From Ferruginibacter sp. (GTDB lineage Bacteria; Bacteroidota; Bacteroidia; Chitinophagales; Chitinophagaceae): a stretch of 64,000 nucleotides of DNA. The notes beneath the pieces were generated by a model. It was not told the origin of the DNA, did not search any database, and saw nothing but the letters and a program-made list of their open reading frames with translations. The position numbers and the translations under genes are program-made. The first letter of the stretch is position 1. Every line of letters begins with the position of its first letter. Shown in pieces: positions 27,748-36,007 of this stretch. The stretch covers positions 248,001 to 312,000 of the forward strand of contig JAHBTO010000003.1 of NCBI GenBank assembly GCA_019638525.1, given 5' to 3'.

Positions 27748-28290
27748 TTAAGTAGTCTTATCTTCTGCAAGTACCGCATCATGAGGGTTGTTTAAAAAAT
27801 CCCTGTCGAGCGTAAATAAAGCTTCTTCGCTTGCATTAACGCCACCAGCAATTTTTATCTTATCCAAAAGGCTTAAAGCAAGTGCTTCTTCTTCGGTTTG
27901 TTCTTTTACAAACCACTGCATAAAATGCCAGGTAGCCCAGTCTTCTTCTTCAAAACTAAGTTTTACAAGTTTATAGATACCTTTGGTGTTGTCCACTTCC
28001 TGGTTAAATATTTCTTCAAAACAATGTTGTATGCTTGTAGGATGTTTTGGTGGAGCCGGTACGGCTTCAATCTTAACTTTTGCACCTCGCTGTAAAATGT
28101 AATTCAAAATTTTCATCATGTGGTTACGTTCTTCATTGGCATGGCTAAACAAAAAATTTGCAATGCCTGCATATCCCTCGTTTGATGCCCATGCACCAAA
28201 AGAAAGATAGGTTTGTGAAGCCGATGCTTCTTTTGTAAGCTGCCGGTTAAGTTCGGCGGTCATATTTTTCGAAAGCCTGTTATGTTCCAT
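27748..28290 (-). CDS. ftnA: Non-heme ferritin
   Basis: Cytoplasmic iron-storage protein that oxidises Fe(II) and stores the mineral in a 24-mer shell. The 180 residues form the ferritin four-helix bundle. Expected di-iron ligands are visible in LTKEASAS (Glu of helix A), ANEERNHM (Glu and His of helix B) and FVKEQTEEE (helix D). The C-terminal tail NNPHDAVLAEDKTT is a few residues longer than usual. It follows the flavin reductase gene on the same strand after 80 bp, so the two may be transcribed together. A link with iron release by a reductase is possible but not shown. Confidence 0.93.
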   Translation of the reverse strand: MEHNRLSKNMTAELNRQLTKEASASQTYLSFGAWASNEGYAGIANFLFSHANEERNHMMKILNYILQRGAKVKIEAVPAPPKHPTSIQHCFEEIFNQEVDNTKGIYKLVKLSFEEEDWATWHFMQWFVKEQTEEEALALSLLDKIKIAGGVNASEEALFTLDRDFLNNPHDAVLAEDKTT

Positions 28291-28370
28291 GTTGTGTAAA
28301 TTTTATGTGTTAAATAATTGCACCTGCCGGTAACTAAAATACGTTTACTAATTTACCACAACTTTTTTAC

Positions 28371-29042
28371 TTAAAATTGTTCTTTTATTATCGATTCATT
28401 GTCAACCTGTAGATGCTTCAATTGCTTTTCAATAGCATCCATCATGGGCTCGGGGCCGCATAAATAAAATTTAATTCCAATACCATGAATATGTTTTTTC
28501 AATAGCTCCTCGTTTATATATCCATGTTCAAAACCTTCTGCTTCTTCATCTGATAATACATTGATGAAATTGTTACCCAATAATTTTTCAAATTCGGGTT
28601 TTAAGATGATGTCGGCTTTTGTTTTATTTGCAAAGATGAGCTTGTTGTTACCAATTTTGTTTTGCGATTGAAGCAACCTGAAAATGGAAATAAAAGGTGT
28701 TACCCCTGCGCCACCGGCAATAAAAATACCTTCGCCCTTATAACCAATTGTGCCAAAAACATCATGCACAATCAATTCGTCGCCTGCTTTCAATTGCAGC
28801 AGTTCATTGGTTACAGCATTGTGTGTGGGATATGTTTTAATGGTAAACTCAAGGTAATTATCCTGCGGAAGGCTGGTGAATGTAAAAGGCCTTCTTTCAT
28901 CTTCCCATGCGGGCTTGTTTATTGAAATTTCTGTGGCTTGACCGGGAACAAAATCATAACCTTTGGGTTTGTTTGTTACTATTTGCAAAACATCATGAGT
29001 TACTTTTTTTATCAACCTTACTTTAACTGTATGTTTTTCCAT
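28371..29042 (-). CDS. FAD/NAD(P)-binding oxidoreductase, flavodoxin/ferredoxin reductase-like
   Basis: Soluble flavoprotein of 223 residues that moves electrons between NAD(P)H and a partner protein or small acceptor. The N-terminal FAD barrel has PGQATEIS and RRPFTFTS. The nucleotide-binding half has GGAGVTPF and the C-terminal CGPEPMMDAI. There is no 2Fe-2S domain, so it is a stand-alone reductase rather than an oxygenase reductase component. It lies 80 bp upstream of ferritin on the same strand, which would fit a role in iron metabolism, but the acceptor is unknown. Confidence 0.85.
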   Translation of the reverse strand: MEKHTVKVRLIKKVTHDVLQIVTNKPKGYDFVPGQATEISINKPAWEDERRPFTFTSLPQDNYLEFTIKTYPTHNAVTNELLQLKAGDELIVHDVFGTIGYKGEGIFIAGGAGVTPFISIFRLLQSQNKIGNNKLIFANKTKADIILKPEFEKLLGNNFINVLSDEEAEGFEHGYINEELLKKHIHGIGIKFYLCGPEPMMDAIEKQLKHLQVDNESIIKEQF

Positions 29043-29403
29043 AAATATAAATTTTTAAGAGTGAATTTATTTAACTGCATCTTCTAATGCAGTATTGATG
29101 CTGTATGTAGATGTACATTTATTATGCCATTACTGCTGTTACTGCCATATATGCGTAACAAATCAATGCATAATTGACAAATCCTTTCATGATATTATGA
29201 GCAGTATCATAAAAGCCATGCTGAATGCATGCGGCATAGAATTTGACAATGAAAAACAAAAGAACAAAATGATATGACAGTTTTGTGATGAAGAATTGAT
29301 TTTGGTTTGATAGTTTTGTCATGTTTCATTGATAACACAGCAACCGGAACCTAAACTGCAAATATGATGAAGAAGAAATTGATGGCATTAATACAATTCC
29401 GAT
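29043..29403. other. Intergenic region between divergent genes, with one hairpin
   Basis: It contains a perfect 7-bp inverted repeat ACTGCAT/ATGCAGT (29074-29093), 31 bp upstream of the reductase start. A TAGTTTTG at 29311-29318 matches the TAnnTTTG element and could serve the plus-strand gene at 29404, but no TTTG stands at the usual distance. A 60-codon open frame at 29095-29277 has no features of a real gene. Confidence 0.5.
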
Positions 29404-30759
29404 ATGAAGAAGACGAAGAGAAATATGATTTGGGTATGCAGTGGCATTCTACTTTTTTTTATACTGCTTAATGTAGCTTTCTTTAAAATTGCCGGCACTA
29501 ATGTTGAAAAAGTATTCTTTGGGTTATTATCAGCAATAATATTTTTTGCCTGGATGATTTATATTATCCGCCCCAAAAAAGTCCTTTCCATACTTGGTTC
29601 TTTTATTCGTAAAAATGAAATGCTTTCAAAAGTGCCGGTAATAAAATTATTGCCCAACCAGTTAAACGAAGTTGTAATTGATGAACAAAGCCTGCTGGTA
29701 TCTGTAGGTGGCCAAAGAAGTAAACAACCTTTCAAAGCTGCTGTTTTAAATACTGCTGCTTTCAGTGATAATGATTTAAGTAGTAATGCTGCAAGTCAAT
29801 TGCCGAACCTTAGTTTTAATTTTTTTAAAGAAGAAAATACCAGCTATAATAACAAGTTGGATACTTATTGTATTAATGAAGAGGGCCTTGTTTGGCAAAT
29901 TGGGCCATTGTATAAAGGCTGCAGAAGCACATGTGGAAATTTCAACTCAACATTATTTAAACGAAATGCAATGCTTCCTTCCATTAAAATGATTGAACTG
30001 GCATTGACTGATTATCCTGGTACAAACGATAATACAATCCTTACAAACAATAGGTTTGTACAAGCAGGAAATAGTTCATTATTAAATAATGGTATCCCTG
30101 TTGCGGGGCATACGGCATTCAATTGTGCAGAATCGATGATGATTTTTATTGGCTCATTACAAAAACTTTCAGGTGGTAAACCCGTAGGTATCAGGCTCCC
30201 AACCTGTAATAAAAGGAAGTTCTATGAAATTTGTTTTGCCATCCGTAAAACAAATATTTTTCCTGATTTCATTTCGGTGGAAGAACTTGTTGATTCCGGT
30301 AAAAAAATAAATACTACTAACAAATATATGCCGTTGTATGAAACGCTGCAGTTTGTATCAAAAACCTTAAATCAATACAACCTGCATAAAGAAATAAAAA
30401 TAATAGCCATAACAAAAAAAATATCAGGCTTTGAACTGATTAAGTTGATTGCATTAGGTGCCGATACTGTTTATGCTTTTTTGCCGGCTCATAAAATTGA
30501 TAAGCATAGGGCCGGCCAATCTGTAAATTATTGCAATAACACCCTGCAGACTATGATGGGTATTATGCAAGCTTGTGGTTTCAAAAGCCCTAAAGATATC
30601 ACCCTTGAAAAACTATTCAGGCAGCTTGATATACTTCCGCTAATTGCACATGGCGCTAGTGATATTGAAAACATAAAAGTAGGTTCGGTAAAAATATTAC
30701 AACAGCATGATGAAAAATACAAGAGAAAGGTTAACAGGAAGCAGGTGGCCGTAATGTAA
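29404..30759 (+). CDS. Membrane-anchored, degenerate FMN-type glutamate synthase-like protein
   Basis: Unusual protein of 451 residues. Two N-terminal membrane segments (about 9-30 and 37-55) precede a domain that aligns by eye with the central/FMN domain of glutamate synthase-like proteins: AFNCAESMMIFIGSLQKLSGGKPVGIRL, FPDFISVEE, MPLYETLQFV, IKIIAITKKISGFELIKLIALGAD and the helix NNTLQTMMGIMQACG. Landmarks of an active enzyme are missing. The glycine-rich DGxxGGTGAAP element is replaced by VEELVDSGKKINTTN. The segment that holds the Fe-S cysteines and PTGVATQ is deleted, so LGADTVYAFLPAHK runs straight into the last helix. It is probably a pseudoenzyme at the inner membrane; its role is unknown. 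It ends at a strong terminator. Confidence 0.7.
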   Translation: MKKTKRNMIWVCSGILLFFILLNVAFFKIAGTNVEKVFFGLLSAIIFFAWMIYIIRPKKVLSILGSFIRKNEMLSKVPVIKLLPNQLNEVVIDEQSLLVSVGGQRSKQPFKAAVLNTAAFSDNDLSSNAASQLPNLSFNFFKEENTSYNNKLDTYCINEEGLVWQIGPLYKGCRSTCGNFNSTLFKRNAMLPSIKMIELALTDYPGTNDNTILTNNRFVQAGNSSLLNNGIPVAGHTAFNCAESMMIFIGSLQKLSGGKPVGIRLPTCNKRKFYEICFAIRKTNIFPDFISVEELVDSGKKINTTNKYMPLYETLQFVSKTLNQYNLHKEIKIIAITKKISGFELIKLIALGADTVYAFLPAHKIDKHRAGQSVNYCNNTLQTMMGIMQACGFKSPKDITLEKLFRQLDILPLIAHGASDIENIKVGSVKILQQHDEKYKRKVNRKQVAVM

Positions 30760-30763
30760 ATTG

Positions 30764-30797
30764 AAAAGCCGAAGCATTTTTGCTTCGGCTTTTTTTG
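30764..30797. terminator. Bidirectional terminator
   Basis: Perfect stem AAAAGCCGAAGCA / TGCTTCGGCTTTT with a TTTT loop and a T-run. It serves the plus-strand glutamate synthase-like gene and the convergent minus-strand transporter gene. Confidence 0.85.
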
Positions 30798-30833
30798 TAG
30801 AAGATGAAATCAATTCTTCTAATCAATTAAATT

Positions 30834-32099
30834 TTATTGGCCGGCTTTATATCCCTTTATTGCATAATAAAGTATGTACAGGTAGCAGGGTATCATCAGT
30901 AAACAAAATATCAACTGAAAATCATGTTCATCTTTAAGGCTTGCAAATATTTTAGGGATGATGGCGCCGCCGGCGATACCCATAATCAATATGGCCGACC
31001 CTTTTTCGGTGAACTTTCCCAATCCTTTAATGGCCAATGGAAAAATTGCAGGCCACATCAAAGCATTAGCAAGGCCTAATGCAGCTACAAAAGCAACCGA
31101 TGCATATCCATGTGTAAAAAATGCGCCAAGGGTAAACACTATACCTAAAACGGCTGAATATTTTAATGCGGCTTCCTGTGTCATGTATTTTGGAATGGTT
31201 ATCAACCCAATTACATAACCAAGCAGCATGGCAGCTAATGTATAAGAAGTAAAATATTTTGTTTCGTCGGTAGGTATGTTAAACCCTTTACCGTATGTAC
31301 CAATAGCATCACCTGCCATCACCTCTACACCTACATATACAAAAATACAAAGCGCCCCCAGCCATAAATGAGGAAAATTAAAGAGACTGTTTTTTTGTTT
31401 TGCACCTTCTGCTGTTTCAATCTGTTTGTTAGATTCGGATGATTTTATTTCGGGCAAAGATGAACGCATCACCAAAAAGGCAACAACCAACAGTATAACA
31501 GCCATAATAATATATGGAACATAAATGCTTTTAGCAAATTCGTTCAGGATAGTTTCTTTAGCAACCGGATCGGGGGTACTATTTACTTTTTGCTCAAGGC
31601 CGCCAATACCTTTAAGTACAAAAGCGCTTAATATTATGGGGCTGATGATACCGGCAGCTTTGTTGCAAAGACCTACAATACTTATCCGCTTAGCGGCTGT
31701 TTCAATTGGGCCAATGATGCTGATATAAGGGTTAGATGCTGTTTGAAGTAATGATAGGCCTGAGCCTATGATGAATAAGCCAAGTAAGCACATGGAGTAG
31801 TTACGGTGTGTTGCAAATTGCCCAAAAATAAATGTACCAACAGCCATTATCAGCAAACCAAGCCCCATACCCTTTTTCATACCTGTTTTTTCCAATATCC
31901 ACGATGAGGGTAGTGCCAGGAAAAAATATGCCATGTAAAAAGCTGTGGTAACCATAAAAGCCTTGGAGTCGGTATCAAGCCCAAATGCAAGTTTTACATA
32001 AGTAATTAATGGGCCGTTTAGCCAGGTTACAAATCCGAAAATGAAAAATAAAGCACCAATAAGAATGATTGCATTTTTGTTGTTTTGGTTTTGCAGCAT
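30834..32099 (-). CDS. Sugar MFS transporter, FucP/GluP-like
   Basis: Inner-membrane sugar:proton symporter of 421 residues with about 12 membrane segments. Family marks are FIFGFVTWLNGPLI in TM1, FMVTTAFYMAYFFLALPSSWILEK in TM2 and the loop, GSGLSLLQTASNPYISIIGP in TM4-5, and GVEVMAGDAIGTYG in TM7. It belongs to the fucose/glucose/galactose permease group, which is common in Bacteroidota for monosaccharides and amino sugars. The specificity is not readable, but the divergent LacI-kinase group suggests an N-acetylhexosamine. A palindromic LacI-type operator lies 75-94 bp upstream of its start. Confidence 0.88.
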   Translation of the reverse strand: MLQNQNNKNAIILIGALFFIFGFVTWLNGPLITYVKLAFGLDTDSKAFMVTTAFYMAYFFLALPSSWILEKTGMKKGMGLGLLIMAVGTFIFGQFATHRNYSMCLLGLFIIGSGLSLLQTASNPYISIIGPIETAAKRISIVGLCNKAAGIISPIILSAFVLKGIGGLEQKVNSTPDPVAKETILNEFAKSIYVPYIIMAVILLVVAFLVMRSSLPEIKSSESNKQIETAEGAKQKNSLFNFPHLWLGALCIFVYVGVEVMAGDAIGTYGKGFNIPTDETKYFTSYTLAAMLLGYVIGLITIPKYMTQEAALKYSAVLGIVFTLGAFFTHGYASVAFVAALGLANALMWPAIFPLAIKGLGKFTEKGSAILIMGIAGGAIIPKIFASLKDEHDFQLIFCLLMIPCYLYILYYAIKGYKAGQ

Positions 32100-32173
32100 A
32101 TCGTGTTTTTTAAGTCTTAAAAATAGGGGAATTTTTTGGTAAAGCCTGTACTACCTGTAAATCAAACTCAAAT

Positions 32174-32193
32174 TTGCACAACCGATTGCGCAA
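32174..32193. promoter_or_regulatory. Putative LacI-family operator upstream of the sugar transporter
   Basis: TTGCACAACCGATTGCGCAA matches its own reverse complement at 16 of 20 positions, with a central CG as in typical LacI-family operators. It shares the core CAACCGATTG and flanking TG/GCA with a second site at 34283-34302, ahead of the kinase gene. The obvious candidate regulator is encoded at 33171. Confidence 0.7.
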
Positions 32194-32384
32194 CAAAAAG
32201 AAGTGATTTTGAAATAAATTAGCCGGTAATGACCGATGCATTTTGCCGGTCATCATGCAAGCAGTCGTTAAAAAGGGAGATTTCAGTATTTCCATACAGA
32301 AACTTCCTTTTTTAAAAACCAAGTCCTAAAATAAACTGCAGTTAACAAAATTGTTGTTATGACAATGCTTATTTAAGAACAGTC

Positions 32385-33026
32385 ATGATGAAAGAACTGA
32401 AAGTGAAATATGTTGAAAGCAAAATGGATGATTTTTCCATTGAAGACGTTTCTGGATTGCTTGATACATTCACCAAACATAAGCTCGATTTTGTTCCCTG
32501 GCCCCAATATCCGTTAAAACCATCAGTATCATTTTCTATAGCACATAACCATGAAAATATTTTTTTAAAATTTTATGTGCAGGAAAAATACTTACGTGCC
32601 CAATATAATATTGCTAATAGTGCCGTATACCAGGATAGTTGTGTTGAATTTTTTGTGAGTTTTGATGAAGGGGCCTCATATTATAATTTCGAATTCAATT
32701 GCATTGGTACCGGTTATGTTGCTTACAAGTCGGTAAACGGTACAAAGCAGTTGCTTGATGAAGACCAGGTGAATGGCCTGCGAAAAAAATCGGTAATTGT
32801 TACCGAAACTGGCAATGATGCTAATTGGCAACTAACATTGCGGATACCTTTTAGCATATTTATATATACTGCTAATGACAAACTAAAAGAAAAAAAATGC
32901 CGGGCTAATTTTTACAAATGTGGCGACCTTTTGCCGGAGCCGCATTTCATTACCTGGTCGAATATAATTTCTGAAAAACCAAATTTTCATTTGCCGGAGT
33001 ATTTTGGAAGGCTTGTGTTTGAATAA
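32385..33026 (+). CDS. Carbohydrate-binding family 9-like protein
   Basis: 213 residues covering one CBM9/DOMON-like beta-sandwich, without a signal peptide. Recognisable stretches are YQDSCVEFFVSFDE, YYNFEFNCIGTGY, NWQLTLRIPF, CRANFYKCGD and PNFHLPEYFGRLVF, the last two being the signature end of this Bacteroidota family. CBM9 domains bind sugar ends, often in xylanases; what the stand-alone cytoplasmic form does is not established. It is divergent from the sugar transporter and upstream of the LacI regulator and kinase. A hairpin at 33076-33120 separates it from lacI. Confidence 0.8.
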   Translation: MMKELKVKYVESKMDDFSIEDVSGLLDTFTKHKLDFVPWPQYPLKPSVSFSIAHNHENIFLKFYVQEKYLRAQYNIANSAVYQDSCVEFFVSFDEGASYYNFEFNCIGTGYVAYKSVNGTKQLLDEDQVNGLRKKSVIVTETGNDANWQLTLRIPFSIFIYTANDKLKEKKCRANFYKCGDLLPEPHFITWSNIISEKPNFHLPEYFGRLVFE

Positions 33027-33075
33027 TTGATTCATACAGCAACTCAAAAAAATACAATCATTTACGGCACCAACT

Positions 33076-33120
33076 GCTATCGCCGGTTATGTAATCCCCC
33101 CAATTTCCGGTGATAGCTTT
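33076..33120 (+). terminator. Hairpin after the CBM9-like gene
   Basis: GCTATCGCCGG pairs with CCGGTGATAGC (10 of 11 positions) across a 20-nt loop containing CCCCCC, followed by TTTCTTATTT. It probably terminates the CBM9-like transcript. The T-tract is weak, so attenuation or mRNA processing are alternatives. Confidence 0.55.
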
Positions 33121-33170
33121 CTTATTTAATTTCTATATGTAAAGCGGCCGTAATTATTGTATATTTAAAG

Positions 33171-34202
33171 GTGGAAAAAAATGCATCATATAGCCCACCT
33201 ACAATAAAACAAATTGCCCGGCAATTAAATGTTTCAGTATCTACCGTATCAAGGGCTTTAAACAACCATCCACGTATTGGCGCCGGCACAAGAGAAAGAA
33301 TACAGGAACTGGCAAAGCAATTAGGTTACGAGCCAAACATACAAGCTATCTCTTTCAAGCAAAAAAAAACTTTCATCATTGGTGTAGTGTTGCCAACAAT
33401 AAAAGAAGATTTTTTTTCGCAGGCGATAAACGGTATTGAAGATGCAGCCACACAGCATCATTATACCATGCTATTTGCACAAAGCCACGATAATTTAGAA
33501 ACCGAGAAAAGGGTAGTGGATGCAATGCGTAAACAACGGGTGGATGGATTGATTATCTCATTATCAAAAGAAACAAATAATTACAAACATTTAGAATTAT
33601 TTGAAAAATTTGATATTCCTATAGTTTGTTTTGATAGGGTACCTTCTATAAAAAATGTACATAAAGTATATTGTAATTTATATAAAGGCACTATTGAAAT
33701 GGTAACCTGGTTTTTTAATAAAGGATATCAGCGAATTGCATTGATAAATGGCCCGGCAACCCTTGCAGCAAGCAACGATCGATTGAATGGGTATAAAGAT
33801 GCTGTAAGCAACCGAAAATTAAAAGTGGATATGCAGTTGGTGGAGGCTACAGATTTTTCGAAAGAAAGTACAATAGCAGCTTTAAAAAAACTATTGGCGT
33901 TAAAAAATAAACCCGAAGTAATTATTTCTTTCAATGATTATGTACATATGGATGCTGTTCAGTTTGCAAAGTTGATGAAGATTAAAGTAAATAAGCAAAT
34001 TATATTTGCCAGTTATGCCAACCTGCCCATTACCAGTTATACAATATACCCCCCGGTGATATCTATTGAACAATATCCTTACCGGCAGGGTGAGAAGGCA
34101 ATGGAAATGATGATGAAAGTGTTGCAACAAAAATCTTTGGGAAATTCTTCAAATGACAGTTTTTATACAGAAGAAATAGCGCCTGTATTAGTTGTACACT
34201 AA
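33171..34202 (+). CDS. LacI-family transcriptional regulator (GTG start)
   Basis: DNA-binding regulator of 343 residues. The N-terminal helix-turn-helix is TIKQIARQLNVSVSTVSRALNNH with the hinge following (RERIQELAKQLGYEPN). The periplasmic-binding-protein-like sensor domain starts at KTFIIGVVLPTIKEDFFS and includes VDGLIISLSKE and VCFDRVPS. GTG at 33171 is the start that keeps the full HTH; the ATG ten bases further on is in another frame. Two palindromes of the type bound by this family lie ahead of the neighbouring transporter (32174) and kinase (34283), so it probably controls both in response to the imported sugar. Whether it represses or activates is open. Confidence 0.9.
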   Translation: MEKNASYSPPTIKQIARQLNVSVSTVSRALNNHPRIGAGTRERIQELAKQLGYEPNIQAISFKQKKTFIIGVVLPTIKEDFFSQAINGIEDAATQHHYTMLFAQSHDNLETEKRVVDAMRKQRVDGLIISLSKETNNYKHLELFEKFDIPIVCFDRVPSIKNVHKVYCNLYKGTIEMVTWFFNKGYQRIALINGPATLAASNDRLNGYKDAVSNRKLKVDMQLVEATDFSKESTIAALKKLLALKNKPEVIISFNDYVHMDAVQFAKLMKIKVNKQIIFASYANLPITSYTIYPPVISIEQYPYRQGEKAMEMMMKVLQQKSLGNSSNDSFYTEEIAPVLVVH

Positions 34203-34282
34203 TACCGGGTTTACTTTAAAATTATATGATTTGATTTTTGGTTAAAGGCTATTAGTGCCTACATCAAAAATAAAATATACAA

Positions 34283-34302
34283 CTGTGCAACCGATTGTGC
34301 AG
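34283..34302. promoter_or_regulatory. Putative LacI-family operator upstream of the kinase
   Basis: CTGTGCAACCGATTGTGCAG is palindromic around a central CG and agrees with the site at 32174-32193 at 16 of 20 positions, including an identical 10-bp core. It lies 15 bp before the proposed -33 element of the kinase promoter, so binding there need not block RNA polymerase. Confidence 0.7.
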
Positions 34303-34317
34303 AAAATGTTAGGTGAA

Positions 34318-34348
34318 TTGGCGTATATTAGGTTATAATGTAAGTTTT
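34318..34348 (+). promoter_or_regulatory. Putative promoter of the kinase gene
   Basis: TTG (34318-34320), a 20-bp spacer, then TAAGTTTT (34341-34348), one mismatch from the Bacteroidota -7 element TAnnTTTG. The spacing equals that of the tRNA promoters in this window. Confidence 0.45.
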
Positions 34349-34439
34349 AGTATTAAAGAGTAAAACTCTTTTGCTGCCCATACCTTTATGTGTAAATATC
34401 ACAATCCTATTTAAAACAATAAATATAAATACATGCTTT

Positions 34440-35489
34440 ATGCATAGCGATATTTTAAGGCAATACGGATTTATAAATGCTACCCCTGTTGTAACTGCTT
34501 TTGGTACCGGCCTTATTAATCATACCTGGAAGGTTAGCTACATGGGTAAAGATTATATACTACAGCGCATTAACGATAATGTATTCAAACAACCGGCAGA
34601 TATAACAAGCAATATCAGTTTATTGGCAGCATATTTAAAGCAATATCATCCCGGTTATTTTTTTGTAGCCCCCGTTAAAACTATTCATGGAGATGAGATG
34701 TTTTTTTTAAAGGATGAAGGTTATTTCAGGATGTTTCCTTTTGTAGCCGGCTCCCATTCAAAAGATGTTTTAAAAACTGCCGAAGAAGCATTTGAAGCAG
34801 CATCGCAATTTGGAAAATTTACCAGATTACTGGCAGGCATCAATATCAAGCAATTAAAAATTTCTATACCGGATTTTCATAACCTATCCCTGCGTTACCG
34901 CCAATTTTTAGATGCTTTAAAAAACGGAAACATCCAACGTATTAAAGAGACGAAGGCTCTTTCAGATGAATTGGCAGGCCATGCTGCAATTGTTAACGAA
35001 TACGAAAACATAACCGGCAATAGCAATTTTAAATTACGGGTTACACATCATGATACCAAGATAAGCAATGTATTGTTTGATGAAGCCGGCAAAGGCTTAT
35101 GTGTTATTGACCTTGATACGGTGATGCCGGGCTATTTCATAAGTGATGTGGGCGATATGATGCGTACTTACCTATCGCCGGTTAGCGAAGAAGAAAAAGA
35201 TTTTAGAAAAATAAACATCAGGGATGATTTTTATGAAGCCATTGTAAAAGGGTATTACCGGCAAATGAAAGATGAACTTACACAAACAGAAAAAAAATAT
35301 TTTTTCTATGCCGGCACTTTCATGATTTACATGCAGGCTATACGGTTTCTTACCGATTATTTAAATAATGATATTTATTATGGAGCCAAATACCCCGGCC
35401 ATAACCTTGTAAGGGCAGGTAACCAGGCAGTGTTGTTACAAAGGCTTTTAGAAAAAGAAAAAACTTTTTCTAAAATCATTGAGAATTGA
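34440..35489 (+). CDS. Phosphotransferase, N-acetylhexosamine 1-kinase-like
   Basis: Cytoplasmic kinase of the aminoglycoside-phosphotransferase fold, 349 residues. The start MHSDILRQYGF is preferred; an in-frame ATG at 34371 would add 23 unlikely residues. The N-lobe has GTGLINHTWKV and DYILQRIN. The catalytic loop is THHDTKISNVLF, with the metal-binding IDLDTVMPG after it and YLNNDIYYGAKYPGHNLVRAGNQ near the end. These features resemble the NahK group, which phosphorylates GlcNAc/GalNAc at C1. With a FucP-type transporter and LacI regulator next to it, sugar phosphorylation after uptake is the likely job; the exact substrate is inferred. Confidence 0.75.
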   Translation: MHSDILRQYGFINATPVVTAFGTGLINHTWKVSYMGKDYILQRINDNVFKQPADITSNISLLAAYLKQYHPGYFFVAPVKTIHGDEMFFLKDEGYFRMFPFVAGSHSKDVLKTAEEAFEAASQFGKFTRLLAGINIKQLKISIPDFHNLSLRYRQFLDALKNGNIQRIKETKALSDELAGHAAIVNEYENITGNSNFKLRVTHHDTKISNVLFDEAGKGLCVIDLDTVMPGYFISDVGDMMRTYLSPVSEEEKDFRKINIRDDFYEAIVKGYYRQMKDELTQTEKKYFFYAGTFMIYMQAIRFLTDYLNNDIYYGAKYPGHNLVRAGNQAVLLQRLLEKEKTFSKIIEN

Positions 35490-35516
35490 GTTTAAAATAT
35501 AAATGCTTGTTATCAA

Positions 35517-35864
35517 CTAATTACCGATAAGCCAATCTTTAAGAACAAGCGCTTCGTTGTGGTCTTCGTCTTTAGCTGCATATACCATTGTTACTACACC
35601 TTTTCCCAGGTATTCTTTTAAAACAGAAACCTGTTCTTCATGTTGTTTAAGTTCATGGGTATATCGCTTAATGAATGCTTTCCATTTTTTAGGGTCGTGG
35701 CCAAACCATTTCCTTAATTCGGTACTTGGTGCAATTTCTTTAAGCCATACATCAACAGCAGCTTTTTCTTTTGTAAGCCCCCGTGGCCAAAGCCTGTCTA
35801 CAAGTATACGGGTGCCATCTTCTTTACCGGGTTTTTCATAAACCCTTTTTATTTTAAGTTTCAT
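35517..35864 (-). CDS. DUF488 family protein (YeaO-like)
   Basis: Small protein of 115 residues with the family opening [26 protein letters not shown], then [22 protein letters not shown] and the C-terminal [22 protein letters not shown]. The family is widespread and of unknown biochemical function. It is convergent with the kinase gene, 27 bp apart, and shows no functional tie to its neighbours. Confidence 0.85.
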   Translation of the reverse strand: MKLKIKRVYEKPGKEDGTRILVDRLWPRGLTKEKAAVDVWLKEIAPSTELRKWFGHDPKKWKAFIKRYTHELKQHEEQVSVLKEYLGKGVVTMVYAAKDEDHNEALVLKDWLIGN

Positions 35865-36007
35865 TATGCTTTACTTGTTTTATTCAATGTATAATAATTC
35901 TGGTTTTAATAAAACAATATAATAATCAGAATGTTTTTAAAGCTGCAATAATTTTTTAACTATTGTGTACGTCAATCAATTGTTAGCTTAAACCTGTAAG
36001 AAAATAC

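Noticed and set aside
29095..29277. 60-codon open frame in the reductase/glutamate synthase-like intergenic region
   Set aside because: Cys/His-rich composition without a domain, overlaps an inverted repeat, no promoter at a sensible distance; looks like chance.
32110..32322. 70-codon minus-strand open frame upstream of the sugar transporter
   Set aside because: It would read through the palindromic operator at 32174-32193; no homology-like features.
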